From an uncultured Mollicutes bacterium (GTDB lineage: Bacteria > Bacillota_I > Bacilli_A > RFN20 > CAG-826), in NCBI GenBank assembly GCA_900539595.1, contig UQCQ01000001.1, positions 248,001 through 312,000 on the forward strand: a stretch of 64,000 nt of DNA, read 5' to 3'. The position numbers were made by a program, and so were the translations under genes. Each line of letters begins with the position of its first letter. The stretch's first letter is position 1. This document shows, piece after piece, positions 24,771 to 33,110 of the stretch. The notes under the pieces were generated by a model, which worked only from the letters and a program-made list of their open reading frames with translations, did no database searches and was not told where the DNA came from.

Positions 24771-25099
24771 TCCCAATCATCAAATAAAGCGGAGTGATCC
24801 GCTTTTCTTTTTGGTTTGGGAAGCGGAATCGGTTTAGAAAAATGGAAAGCATCAGGAGAATAATAAAGGCATATCAACGCATATAGGCTTTTTACGGTTA
24901 AATGGAGATATTCTCTTTTTAAGCATTCCACAGCATCCCCCACAAGCAAAAATAAATAACGGGCAATTGGCCGAAAATCAAAGTGAATTTCTCTTCCATT
25001 TTTCTCCTTTTTTGTTAGGTTTGTTAGGTTTTTATAAACCGGAAGATCATCAATAGTAAAAACGAAAAAATTAAAGGCTGGTAAAGACGCAAAAGTCAT
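24767..25099 (-). CDS. Doubtful hypothetical protein, possible frameshifted start
   Basis: An open frame of about 110 residues whose C-terminal half (HFDFRPIARYLFLLVGDAVE and on to FSKPIPLPKPKRKADHSAL) looks protein-like. Its N-terminus does not: the frame runs back through the tRNA-Arg terminator. A strong AAAGGAG (25010-25004) precedes an ATG at 24999 that opens a different frame of only 26 codons (MEEKFTLIFGQLPVIYFCLW). Either the real gene starts at a non-ATG codon near 25000, or a frameshift joins the two frames. A short direct repeat (TTTGTTAGG twice) lies just upstream. Function unknown. Confidence 0.3.
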   Translation of the reverse strand: MTFASLPAFNFFVFTIDDLPVYKNLTNLTKKEKNGREIHFDFRPIARYLFLLVGDAVECLKREYLHLTVKSLYALICLYYSPDAFHFSKPIPLPKPKRKADHSALFDDWD

Positions 25100-25114
25100 A
25101 AGTAGCAGCCTAAA

Positions 25115-25141
25115 GAAAAACCCTGCCGCAAACAGGCAGGG
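25115..25141 (-). terminator. Intrinsic terminator of tRNA-Arg
   Basis: CCCTGCC/GGCAGGG stem (25121-25127 and 25135-25141), minus-strand T-run (25120-25116), 15 nt past the tRNA 3' end. Confidence 0.85.
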
Positions 25142-25155
25142 CATTCAAGCTGTTG

Positions 25156-25232
25156 TGGCGTCCCCGAGGCGATTCGAACGCCTGACCCCTTCCTTAGGAG
25201 GGAAGTGCTCTATCCAGCTGAGCTACGGAGAC
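25156..25232 (-). tRNA. tRNA-Arg(CCT)
   Basis: 77 nt. Acceptor GTCTCCG/CGGGGAC (one U-G), discriminator G and encoded CCA. The anticodon arm CTTCC-CTCCTAA-GGAAG gives CCT, reading AGG. The T-arm GGCGTTCGAATCGCC is intact. Confidence 0.96.
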
Positions 25233-25305
25233 ACGAGGCTTATTCTAATACATTCGCCTGTATCGAGAAAGCACGCCTTTGCTCCTATTTCTTCACCAAG
25301 CGAAC

Positions 25306-25348
25306 ATAAAAAGAAGCATCGCTCCTCAAAAAAGGCCCAACGCTTCTT
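25306..25348 (-). terminator. Probable terminator of the lipoprotein gene
   Basis: AAGAAGC/GCTTCTT arms (25311-25317 and 25342-25348) with a 24-nt interior that can pair further, then TTTTT on the minus strand; 7 nt past the stop. Confidence 0.5.
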
Positions 25349-25355
25349 CTTTGGA

Positions 25356-25952
25356 TTATAAGTTGAAGAAATTGGCTCGGGTTCCGTTGCGACTTAAAGA
25401 TGCATTTTCCACAAAGATTTTAAGTTGATAGACGCCGTCAGTTGCTTCGTAACGAATATCAAAAGACCAAACTGCATTCTGTTTCAAATAACGGTCTTCT
25501 AGCTCGGTATCGCGGACATAATAGAACGTATAACGGGCAGAAGGGTTCGTGGAATAGCATTCATTCATCGCGGCAGGGACAATCCGATAGTACGTCGTGC
25601 TGTAATCGGCGGAAAGAGCCATGAGTTTTTCTTTCCCAAACTGCGAAGCGTAGTTCGTGGAGAAATAGGAATAATAGGCTTGCGCGTTCGTTTCAAGAAT
25701 CGCTTGATCCTCGCAAACTTGGCTGAAGGAATAGCCGCCATTAAACCAACTGACGCTAGTAGAGATTTCTCCCGTGCATCCCGTGGGGCAAGTTAAACCC
25801 GATAAGCCAAACTTGGCCAATTCTTCTTCCGTAAACCACGCCGAGGAATCATGTTGTTCCGCAGGAGTCTCTATCGGCGTATCCCCGCCCCCGCAGGATA
25901 CTAAGCCTAAACTAGCAAGTCCAAGAAGCACCATCGTCATTTGTTTTCTCAT
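25356..25952 (-). CDS. Predicted lipoprotein of unknown function
   Basis: 198 residues. Signal peptide MRKQMTMVLLGLASLGLVSC with lipobox LVSC, then a Gly/Thr/Pro linker (GGGDTPIETPAEQ) typical of surface lipoproteins. The mature domain of ~160 residues has many Tyr and Thr and one further Cys pair region (GLTCPTGCTGE). No family recognised. The promoter is TATAAT with a TG extension (25978-25973), about 20 nt before the ATG. It sits just downstream of the serpin gene but has its own promoter, so a link to that locus is only positional. Confidence 0.65.
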   Translation of the reverse strand: MRKQMTMVLLGLASLGLVSCGGGDTPIETPAEQHDSSAWFTEEELAKFGLSGLTCPTGCTGEISTSVSWFNGGYSFSQVCEDQAILETNAQAYYSYFSTNYASQFGKEKLMALSADYSTTYYRIVPAAMNECYSTNPSARYTFYYVRDTELEDRYLKQNAVWSFDIRYEATDGVYQLKIFVENASLSRNGTRANFFNL

Positions 25953-26061
25953 TTTCCAAACACCAGCGAAAAATTATATCATGCGGACAAAATCGGAAAA
26001 TTTTTTAAGCTCGAAAAGATTCTCATTTTTTGAGAAGATGAATTTGAAAAAAATACACGAA

Positions 26062-27546
26062 TTAAGGCCGATCGACCCGCCCCATATAAAGAGGGAGGTC
26101 ATTTCGATCGCGAATCACGTAAAGGAAGGGGGAATCCAGGTCAAAGGCTAGTCCGGTTATGGTGGGAGCCGCGGCCCCCGCCCCAATCCCAGACCATGTG
26201 ATTGTTTTGGCCGTCGTTCCGCTTTCGTCCCAAAAAATGTGGTTCTTCTGCTTCGTTTCTTGGATATAAAGGGGGTCACCGTTCGATATTCCCGTTAACG
26301 GAGAAAGATCCCGCGAATACAAAGTTCCTAACCCCATGGAGGAAAAGAGGTCTTTAAACGATAAGGAACAATCCGCCTGGAAACGGGGGAGAGCGACGTC
26401 GATGATAAATTGTGTGGTTTCTTCCCCGTGAATCGTCGCCACATATTTTTTCGATTCGTCTTCGACAAGAAAATTGGTTTTTTTGGCAATGGAAGCGATG
26501 TCCCCTCCCCTTTCTTTTGGAGTAATAAACTGCATGGAATATCCGCCTCCATAAGAAAGACGGAAGGAAAAATAATCCCCATAGTCATAAGCAGACCCCA
26601 AAAAGGAATGATGCATAAAGGGAACGACATAAGCTTCTCCAGAAGAGGGGTAGAAATTCTGTTTTTGCGTCTTGGAACCATCAAATCCCCAAGAGCCAAA
26701 GAAGTCCACCGTATTGAAAAGGAAGGCACGCGTATATTCGTCTACGAGAAAATCTTGGCTAGAAAGCACGTTTTGATTCACTTTCGAATTGACGATATCC
26801 ACCATGAGATTGATGTCTTTGGCTTTCTCTAAATCCAACGAATAAGCCTCGCAATAAATGGAGGTCAAATAGTCTAAATAAGAATCCTGAAACGTTTCTT
26901 TATGGTCCAAAAAGAACAATTGGTTCATTTCCACGTGGCTGGACCCTTCTTTCCCAGGATCGCGGTTGGACAGGAAGGCAGGTAGGAAGTTGGATTCCCT
27001 AGAAGAGGAATTTAAATGCAAAACTTCGTCCATTTTGGAAGAAAGAGAAGAATTCTTCACCCCATGTGAAAGGATATCGAGATGGAGATACGCGCTTAAA
27101 GGACTGAAAAAGGTGTTATCCTCCTTGTTCAATCCCAAATAGGCTTCGTAAGAAAAATCACTCACCGCGTTTTGATAGTCTTTGCTCACCGGGCGAAGTT
27201 CCGAACCGCCAGGATATTCAAACGAATTCATGCGGCGGAACGTATCTTCGCGAATTTGTTGCTGCTCATGAAGAGAATAATTCCGCTGAACAGGATGATA
27301 ATTGTTTTTGGTTTTAAAGCCTGCGATTAAAAATCCCGCCAAAGGAACGAGCGCCACCAAAGCAGCCGTCGCGGCCAAACTAATCCCCGCAACTTTTGCC
27401 GCCGTTTTTCCATAATTAACATAAGGGCGTGCTTTCCCCGGGTTCTTCGGTTCGATTCCTGCTTTTTCTTTTAATAATCGCGATTCATCCTGGAAAGAAA
27501 GTTTTTCCTCCACGGTGCATTTCAGGTTCTTCTTCCATTTTTTCAT
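26062..27546 (-). CDS. Membrane-anchored serpin in anti-sigma position
   Basis: 494 residues. Residues 1-48 are basic and cytosolic, ~50-77 form one membrane helix, and ~85-125 a linker. Residues ~125-494 are a serpin: FFSPLSAYLHL, FLFNTVDFFGSWGFDG, ALPRFQADCSLSFKDLFSSM, and the C-terminal signature FLYVIRDRNDLPLYMGRVDRP. The reactive-centre hinge is DESGTTAKTITWSG (440-453) with Gly at P15, Thr at P14 and Ala at P12, compatible with an inhibitory serpin. The predicted P1 region is GAGAA, suiting an elastase- or subtilisin-like protease. Its start overlaps the sigma-factor stop by 4 nt. This is the position and topology of an anti-sigma factor, with the serpin as the outer domain. Serpin identity is firm; anti-sigma function is inferred. 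Confidence 0.88.
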   Translation of the reverse strand: MKKWKKNLKCTVEEKLSFQDESRLLKEKAGIEPKNPGKARPYVNYGKTAAKVAGISLAATAALVALVPLAGFLIAGFKTKNNYHPVQRNYSLHEQQQIREDTFRRMNSFEYPGGSELRPVSKDYQNAVSDFSYEAYLGLNKEDNTFFSPLSAYLHLDILSHGVKNSSLSSKMDEVLHLNSSSRESNFLPAFLSNRDPGKEGSSHVEMNQLFFLDHKETFQDSYLDYLTSIYCEAYSLDLEKAKDINLMVDIVNSKVNQNVLSSQDFLVDEYTRAFLFNTVDFFGSWGFDGSKTQKQNFYPSSGEAYVVPFMHHSFLGSAYDYGDYFSFRLSYGGGYSMQFITPKERGGDIASIAKKTNFLVEDESKKYVATIHGEETTQFIIDVALPRFQADCSLSFKDLFSSMGLGTLYSRDLSPLTGISNGDPLYIQETKQKNHIFWDESGTTAKTITWSGIGAGAAAPTITGLAFDLDSPFLYVIRDRNDLPLYMGRVDRP

Positions 27547-28040
27547 GGCCGGTACTCCTTTAAAGAAGCCTTCGATTTTTCTCTCGCTCTTTTATAAATT
27601 CCGCGAGCACTGCTAGAAGAAGACAATTGATTCAAAGAGGCGATTTCTTTGAAACTCAGCTCAAAATACGCCCGTTCAATCAAGACATGGAATTCCAGCG
27701 GAGAAAGAAGATTCTCTAATTCTTCCCATAAGGTGGAATAAGAGGAATTAGACCCCCTGTCCTCTGTTAATTCCTCGCAAGAGGGGCTTTTTCTTAAGTC
27801 GTCTAGGGCAAGATTTTTAGCAATGGAACATAGCCAAGACACGAAAGACACGTCTTTGGAATAAGACGAATTCCATGCCTTCAGATAAGTTTCCATTACG
27901 ATTTCCTGTGCCCTTCCTTCGTTACGAAGAATGGAAAAGGCGACGTATTTCAAAAGACGAGACGTCGCGTAATAAACGCCTTCTACGCATCGTTCGTTCT
28001 TTTGAAAGAAGCCACGTATGGCTTGGGAATCAATCTTCAT
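27543..28040 (-). CDS. ECF-type RNA polymerase sigma factor
   Basis: 165 residues, normal for ECF sigma factors. Region 2 covers about residues 15-84 (YYATSRLLKYVAFSILRNEG ... SFVSWLCSIAKNLALDDLRK). Region 4 is the helix-turn-helix near 108-160 (LSPLEFHVLIERAYFELSFK, then the Ser-rich SSSSSARGIYKRAREK recognition part). The linker is Ser/Asn-rich. GGAGG lies 3 nt before the ATG. It overlaps the serpin by 4 nt (ATGA), indicating balanced production. A GAAC-N17-CGTTAC motif upstream suggests autoregulation. Confidence 0.88.
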   Translation of the reverse strand: MKIDSQAIRGFFQKNERCVEGVYYATSRLLKYVAFSILRNEGRAQEIVMETYLKAWNSSYSKDVSFVSWLCSIAKNLALDDLRKSPSCEELTEDRGSNSSYSTLWEELENLLSPLEFHVLIERAYFELSFKEIASLNQLSSSSSARGIYKRAREKSKASLKEYRP

Positions 28041-28054
28041 AGGCCTCCACTTAT

Positions 28055-28081
28055 GTAACGAAGAAAAGGAGCAAAACGTTC
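28055..28081 (-). promoter_or_regulatory. Candidate ECF-sigma promoter of the sigma-serpin operon
   Basis: Minus strand GAAC (28081-28078), 17-nt spacer and CGTTAC (28060-28055), the bipartite AAC ... CGT form typical of ECF promoters. Its -10 ends 14 nt before the sigma-gene ATG, with the GGAGG in between. A TATAAT sits ~30 nt further upstream and may serve basal transcription. Confidence 0.5.
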
Positions 28082-28109
28082 GAAAAAATTATAAATTTCC
28101 TTTTGCAAA

Positions 28110-28137
28110 GAAAAAAGGCAGCCTTTTCGGTTGCCTT
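28110..28137 (-). terminator. Intrinsic terminator of tRNA-Pro
   Basis: AAGGCA/TGCCTT arms (28132-28137 and 28115-28120) with inner CC/GG pairing and a T-run on the minus strand, 12 nt past the tRNA. Confidence 0.75.
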
Positions 28138-28148
28138 CAATGCTTAAG

Positions 28149-28225
28149 TGGTCGGAACGGCGGGGTTCGAACCCGCGACCTCCTGGTCCCGAACCAGGCG
28201 CACTACCAAGCTGTGCTACGTCCCG
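28149..28225 (-). tRNA. tRNA-Pro(CGG)
   Basis: 77 nt. Acceptor CGGGACG/CGTTCCG (one G-U), discriminator A, encoded CCA. The anticodon arm CCTGG-TTCGGGA-CCAGG gives CGG, reading CCG. The D-arm GCACAGCTTGGTAGTGC is intact, as is the T-arm GCGGGTTCGAACCCCGC. Confidence 0.96.
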
Positions 28226-28278
28226 TTGCAAACCAAAGATTTGGCGCGAGGGTGATTATATCCCTAGCCAAAGGATAA

Positions 28279-28315
28279 TTCAAACAGGGAAATATCGGAA
28301 TACCCCCTGTTTGAA
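28279..28315 (-). terminator. Hairpin after polC
   Basis: 11-bp stem TTCAAACAGGG/CCCTGTTTGAA with a 15-nt loop, 9 nt past the polC stop. There is no clean T-run after it, so termination strength is uncertain. Confidence 0.5.
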
Positions 28316-28323
28316 AGATATCC

Positions 28324-31300
28324 TTAGAATAAAGTTAATTGATTCGATTCGCTTAAGTCCTTCAAAGCCCCTAATTTGTCGAGGTCTGCGACGTTGGTAG
28401 ACGATAGTTTCGTCTCTTTTAATAGCTGCTCTTTGGAGAGGAACGGCCTGCCCTGCAGGCGCTTTCTCGCCTCTACGACCGTCTTGCCCGCGGATTCACC
28501 AAGGCCATCGATGACGATGAAAGGTGGAATTAAACACTTGTTCTTTTCATCAACGACGAACATCTTCGAATCGCTGCGGTACAAGTCAATATTGGCGATA
28601 TGGAAGCCGCGTTCATAAAGTTCAAGGCAGACGAGGAGCGTCTTTAACTGGTTGGCTTCCTTGTTCGATAACGGGTTCTGACGGTTATCTTTCCTCGCGC
28701 GAAGGGCTTCGATTTTGGCGATAATCGCATCTTCGCCTGCAATCATGGTTTCGATATCGTAGGCGTCACTACGGACGGAGAAGAAAACCGCGTAGAACTG
28801 CAAAGGATAATAGAGTTTGAAGTAAGCGACGCGGACTGCCATCATGACGTAAGCCGTCGCGTGGCCACGCGGGAAGAGGTATTGAATCTTGCGGCAGGAA
28901 TCGATGTACCATTCCGGGACGTTATGGGCGCGCATCGCCGGGACATAGATATCTTCCTTCTTTTGGAAAAGGCCATGGCCGTGACGAACGTCTTCCATAA
29001 TCTTAAATGCCATCTGGGGTTCCAAACCCTGAAGAATCAAATACGACATAATATCGTCACGGCATCCGATGACGCCGTTGATGTCGGTTGTTCCGCTTAA
29101 AACCAAGTCTTCGGCGTTACCCTGCCAAACGTTCGTCCCGTGGCTTAAGCCAGAGATGATTAACAAGTCGTTAAACGTCTTGGGCTTAGCTTCATCTAAC
29201 ATTCGCTGGGCTAGATCGGTGCCGAATTCCGGTAGAGCACTGGCCCCTGTGACGGAATTGAGATAATTACGGTGCAAATGCAATTCACGGGGCGAAGTAA
29301 ACAAGGAAAGAACTTTCGGATCATTCATTGGAATGTCTTCGATTTTCACGCCCGTTAAATCACGGTAATAACGCATGGCCATGGGGTCGACGTGTCCCAA
29401 AATATCGAATTTGAGAATTTCATCGTGCATGGAATGGAAGTCGTAGTGGGTGGTCAGCCAATCCGAATGCAAGTCGTTAGCAGGATGCTGAACGGCGGTG
29501 AAGTTATAAACCGACATATTGGAAGGAACGACGACGATACCGCCCGGGTGTTGACCGGTTGTGCGTTTAACACCTTGGCATTTGGAAGCCAAATAGGCGA
29601 TATAGGTGGGGCTAACATCCTCCACGCTACGTCCGCTTCCATCCCGGGCAAAAAGGTCTTCAAAATAACCGCGAACATAACCATATGCCGTCTTCTCAGC
29701 AACGGTTTCAATCGTGCCGGCACGGAAGACGTTGCGCGGTCCTAGCAGGAGTCGAGTGTAGTTATGGGCTTTATGCTGACTTTCATCCTCGAAGTTCAAG
29801 TCGATATCCGGGACTTTATCCGCGGCGAACCCCAGGAAGGTTTCAAACGGAATGTTTTGACCGTTTTGAACCAAGGGGGTTCCGCATTTGGGACAGACTT
29901 TATTCGGCAAATCAAAGCCCGATTTGTATCCCTTCTTCAGGAAATCAACGCCATCTTCGTCTTTAAAGGTCAAATAATGGCAATGGGGGCATTGATAATG
30001 AGGAGGCAACGCGTTGACCTCGGTGATATCGGCCATCGTCGCAGCAAAAGAGGAACCGACGGATCCACGGCTGCCAACGATGTAATGCTCGGGCTCATCA
30101 TTTGCCATCTTAATGAGCTTATGGGCGATAAAATAGGTAACGGCATAGCCGTGCCCAATGATACCTTCTAACTCACGGTCTAGACGCTTTCGAACAAAAT
30201 CGACTGCTTCCAAGACTTTGGGATCGTCATCGAAGGTGTAGTCATAACGCGCATGGAAATTGCCTTCGCAGAGGTCGCGAAGCTGACCTGCGGAGTTCGG
30301 CAAGTTTTCATTCGGAGGGAAGACGTCGTGGGAAATCGGGGTAATGTGGTCTTCGATTTGATCGGCGACCCAATTGGAGTTCTTGATGACGTATTCTTCC
30401 GCTTCTTCTTTAGGAAGCCATTGTTCAAAACTTTCTAGCATCTCCGCCGTGGAACGGAAATGCTGATCGGGGTTCGCAAATGGCTTGTAATGGGAACGAG
30501 TAGGTGGGTTCAAAGGATGAGCGCCACCTCCAATAGCTTTCGCGTTGATATAAACATCGCGGAGGATTTTATCCTCGGGATTCACGTAATGGCAGTCACC
30601 CGTTGCAACAACCGGCTTGCCCGCGAGTTTCGCGGCCTTGACGATATCGTGCAGCACTTCCAACAGGTGTTCTTTCGAGGCAATACGTTCCATATCCAAC
30701 AAATAGCTATAGTTTTCTAATGGCTGGATTTCGATGTAATCATAGAACTTCATCGCATCGACTAAGACGTCGAGGTTACGGGTTAAGGCAATTTCAAAGA
30801 TTTCGCTGTTAAAGCATCCGCTGCCCACCAGCATGTTCTTTCGATACACCTCAATCAATCGGCGCGGGGTCTTGGGGACACGGCCTAGATAAGTCGTATG
30901 GCCTTGGGTGACGATTTTATAAATGTCGTCCATGCCCTGGGTGTTCTTGGCCAAAACCACCATATGGTATTCGCGGATGTTCCGGCAGAAGGCATTGAAC
31001 GCCTCTTTCATATCCGTTAAGTGTTGGAAAAGAACGGGCTTTTTGGAAAGGTCCGGATCATTAGGATCGGGGTCATAAGCCAAACGTTTATATTCCTGGT
31101 GGGCCTCTTCAAACGAATGGAATTCGAGTTGGATGTCATCCTTGGGGTATTGAAGGTGCCAGAACGGCATGAACTTATTCATGGCACGGGTAAAGCGAGC
31201 GTAGTTCCCTTCATCCGCCGTATCGCGTTCCACGTCTTCAATATCGGGCAATTCCACCTGGAGGTTGCCTAAATCTTCATGGGTGAAGCCAGGATAGAGG

Positions 31301-33099
31301 TGGTTTAAGCGGCGAACCATTTCCTGCCAGCCTTCATTCAGGGCGTTGGCGTCGTAATCCGCACGGTGAGCATCCCCTTCATCGTAAACGTTAAGTCCTA
31401 AGTTGCGAAGCATGGCGCCTTCGTTATGACGGCCAGCCTTCGGGAAGAAATAGTGGGACAAAGGAAGGGTATCGATAATCGGATTCTTTAATGGGGGCAA
31501 TCCCTCCCGTTCCAAGGCGGCGTTAACAAAGCCAATATCGAAAGTCGCGTTATGGGCAACCAAGACGTTATCGCCAAGGAATTCCATAATCTTAGGAAGG
31601 ACCTCATGGATGGTCGGCTTATCCGCGAGCATCTCGTCGGTGATGTGGTTGACGGAGCTTGAGCCAATCGGCATCGGCATCTCTGGATTGATCAAGGTGT
31701 CGAAACGTTGAATGACTTGGCCGCCCTCCACGATGACGCCACCAAATTCGACCAAGCGGTCATAACGGGCGCTTAAGCCCGTAGTTTCGGTATCGAATAC
31801 GCAATAACGGGCTTTGGATAATTGCTGTTTGCTCGGATTGAAGATGATCGACTGCTCCATGTCGAACATGTAAAGTTCGCAACCGTAGATGATCTTCAAA
31901 GGGTTGTTCTTGTCTTTATCTCTTGCGCTTTGAGCAGCAGGGAAGGACTGCACGACTCCATGGTCGGTCACCGCGATCGCTTTCATCCCCATGTGTTTGG
32001 CCAATTTGTAATACTGGCTAAAATCGGGTATGGCGTCCATCGTGGACATGTTCGTGTGCAAATGGAGTTCGACGCGTTTCTCCGGCAAATTCGGGTCATC
32101 GTCGCGCATCGGCAAGGGAGGCAATTCATCAATGAAATGCGCGCGAATCGTCTTTTGATGCGAATAGGTATCAATATCAATCGCCCCGCGAACGCGAAGA
32201 CGGTCGCCGACTTTGATTCCATCGATTTTCTCATCGGGAATTTTGGATCCGCCAAAGCAGCGGATGGAGATCGCGTTGCTGGGGTCACCCAAAGAGAACG
32301 TCCCCATCTTGCTTCCTTTTTTCGTGATGCGGGTGTCGGCTTCAAAAACTTCGCCGCAGAAATCGACGTTGCATAGACCAAGGTGATAGATTTCATCAAT
32401 CTTCTCGGCGATCTTGTAATTGCCGATCTTATTGAGCCTTTGACGGTTTCTTTCTTCCATCATCACCTTGAGGTTTTCTTCCTTTTGACGGAGCAATTCC
32501 TCTTCCCCAATATCGACGGCTTTCTTGAAATCTTCTTGGATTAATTCTTCTCCGCCGAGAACAATAGGCTCATCCACGGGGGACGTGGATGCGTTTTCTT
32601 CCGTTTTAGACGGCAAATCTTCTTCTTTTTTGGCTTCCTTTTCCTCGGGTTTTTTCGTTTTGACGGAACGCTTTCCTTTGATTTTGGGGTAGCCCGCGAA
32701 ATTCAATAAGTCTTCAAAATCTTGAAATTCTTTTTCATCTTGTTCGCGACTATCTTCATCAAAATAAGCATAGACGCCACCCTCTTCTTCCTTTAAAGCA
32801 ATCGTTCTCGGGAAATGGATGTGGCAGAACGTATAGTCATGGAAAAATAGAATCACGTCATCCGGAGAAATTTCATCCACATAAGAAAATCGGATGGAAT
32901 AGGGGTAACGGACCGTCTCCGCAAGCGCAGTCATGAATTCTTCCAGCAAAGGAAGGGACCATGGGGTTTGTTTTTCGATGAACATCATGATTTCTTCCCG
33001 CCGATTGGGATTGCGGCCGAGCATCGTGAAGCGCATATCAAAACGATCGATTTCAAACAAACCGAGAGACGTTAAGAATTTTTGCATTTTAGGCTGCAT
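28324..33099 (-). CDS. polC: DNA polymerase III alpha subunit, Gram-positive PolC type
   Basis: 1591 residues, longer than the usual ~1440. Order: N-terminal domain, a charged Lys/Glu linker (~141-235), an OB-fold (~240-325), the first PHP part (RVELHLHTNMSTMDA ~342), an inserted 3'-5' exonuclease with ExoI CVFDTETTGLS (~433), more PHP, and the C-family polymerase core with PDIDLNFEDESQ and VFRAGTIETVAEKTAYGYV. A zinc-binding CPHCHYLTF/VCPKCGTPL pair is visible before the palm. It is the main replicative polymerase. AGAGGG precedes the ATG. PolC is limited to Bacillota and relatives, which sets the lineage. Confidence 0.97.
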   Translation of the reverse strand: MQPKMQKFLTSLGLFEIDRFDMRFTMLGRNPNRREEIMMFIEKQTPWSLPLLEEFMTALAETVRYPYSIRFSYVDEISPDDVILFFHDYTFCHIHFPRTIALKEEEGGVYAYFDEDSREQDEKEFQDFEDLLNFAGYPKIKGKRSVKTKKPEEKEAKKEEDLPSKTEENASTSPVDEPIVLGGEELIQEDFKKAVDIGEEELLRQKEENLKVMMEERNRQRLNKIGNYKIAEKIDEIYHLGLCNVDFCGEVFEADTRITKKGSKMGTFSLGDPSNAISIRCFGGSKIPDEKIDGIKVGDRLRVRGAIDIDTYSHQKTIRAHFIDELPPLPMRDDDPNLPEKRVELHLHTNMSTMDAIPDFSQYYKLAKHMGMKAIAVTDHGVVQSFPAAQSARDKDKNNPLKIIYGCELYMFDMEQSIIFNPSKQQLSKARYCVFDTETTGLSARYDRLVEFGGVIVEGGQVIQRFDTLINPEMPMPIGSSSVNHITDEMLADKPTIHEVLPKIMEFLGDNVLVAHNATFDIGFVNAALEREGLPPLKNPIIDTLPLSHYFFPKAGRHNEGAMLRNLGLNVYDEGDAHRADYDANALNEGWQEMVRRLNHLYPGFTHEDLGNLQVELPDIEDVERDTADEGNYARFTRAMNKFMPFWHLQYPKDDIQLEFHSFEEAHQEYKRLAYDPDPNDPDLSKKPVLFQHLTDMKEAFNAFCRNIREYHMVVLAKNTQGMDDIYKIVTQGHTTYLGRVPKTPRRLIEVYRKNMLVGSGCFNSEIFEIALTRNLDVLVDAMKFYDYIEIQPLENYSYLLDMERIASKEHLLEVLHDIVKAAKLAGKPVVATGDCHYVNPEDKILRDVYINAKAIGGGAHPLNPPTRSHYKPFANPDQHFRSTAEMLESFEQWLPKEEAEEYVIKNSNWVADQIEDHITPISHDVFPPNENLPNSAGQLRDLCEGNFHARYDYTFDDDPKVLEAVDFVRKRLDRELEGIIGHGYAVTYFIAHKLIKMANDEPEHYIVGSRGSVGSSFAATMADITEVNALPPHYQCPHCHYLTFKDEDGVDFLKKGYKSGFDLPNKVCPKCGTPLVQNGQNIPFETFLGFAADKVPDIDLNFEDESQHKAHNYTRLLLGPRNVFRAGTIETVAEKTAYGYVRGYFEDLFARDGSGRSVEDVSPTYIAYLASKCQGVKRTTGQHPGGIVVVPSNMSVYNFTAVQHPANDLHSDWLTTHYDFHSMHDEILKFDILGHVDPMAMRYYRDLTGVKIEDIPMNDPKVLSLFTSPRELHLHRNYLNSVTGASALPEFGTDLAQRMLDEAKPKTFNDLLIISGLSHGTNVWQGNAEDLVLSGTTDINGVIGCRDDIMSYLILQGLEPQMAFKIMEDVRHGHGLFQKKEDIYVPAMRAHNVPEWYIDSCRKIQYLFPRGHATAYVMMAVRVAYFKLYYPLQFYAVFFSVRSDAYDIETMIAGEDAIIAKIEALRARKDNRQNPLSNKEANQLKTLLVCLELYERGFHIANIDLYRSDSKMFVVDEKNKCLIPPFIVIDGLGESAGKTVVEARKRLQGRPFLSKEQLLKETKLSSTNVADLDKLGALKDLSESNQLTLF

Positions 33100-33110
33100 G
33101 GCAAACCCTC

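Noticed and set aside
25953..26061. ECF-type promoter in front of the lipoprotein next to the serpin
   Set aside because: The region has an extended TATAAT promoter and no GAAC-N16/17-CGT pair, so it was not counted as part of the sigma regulon.
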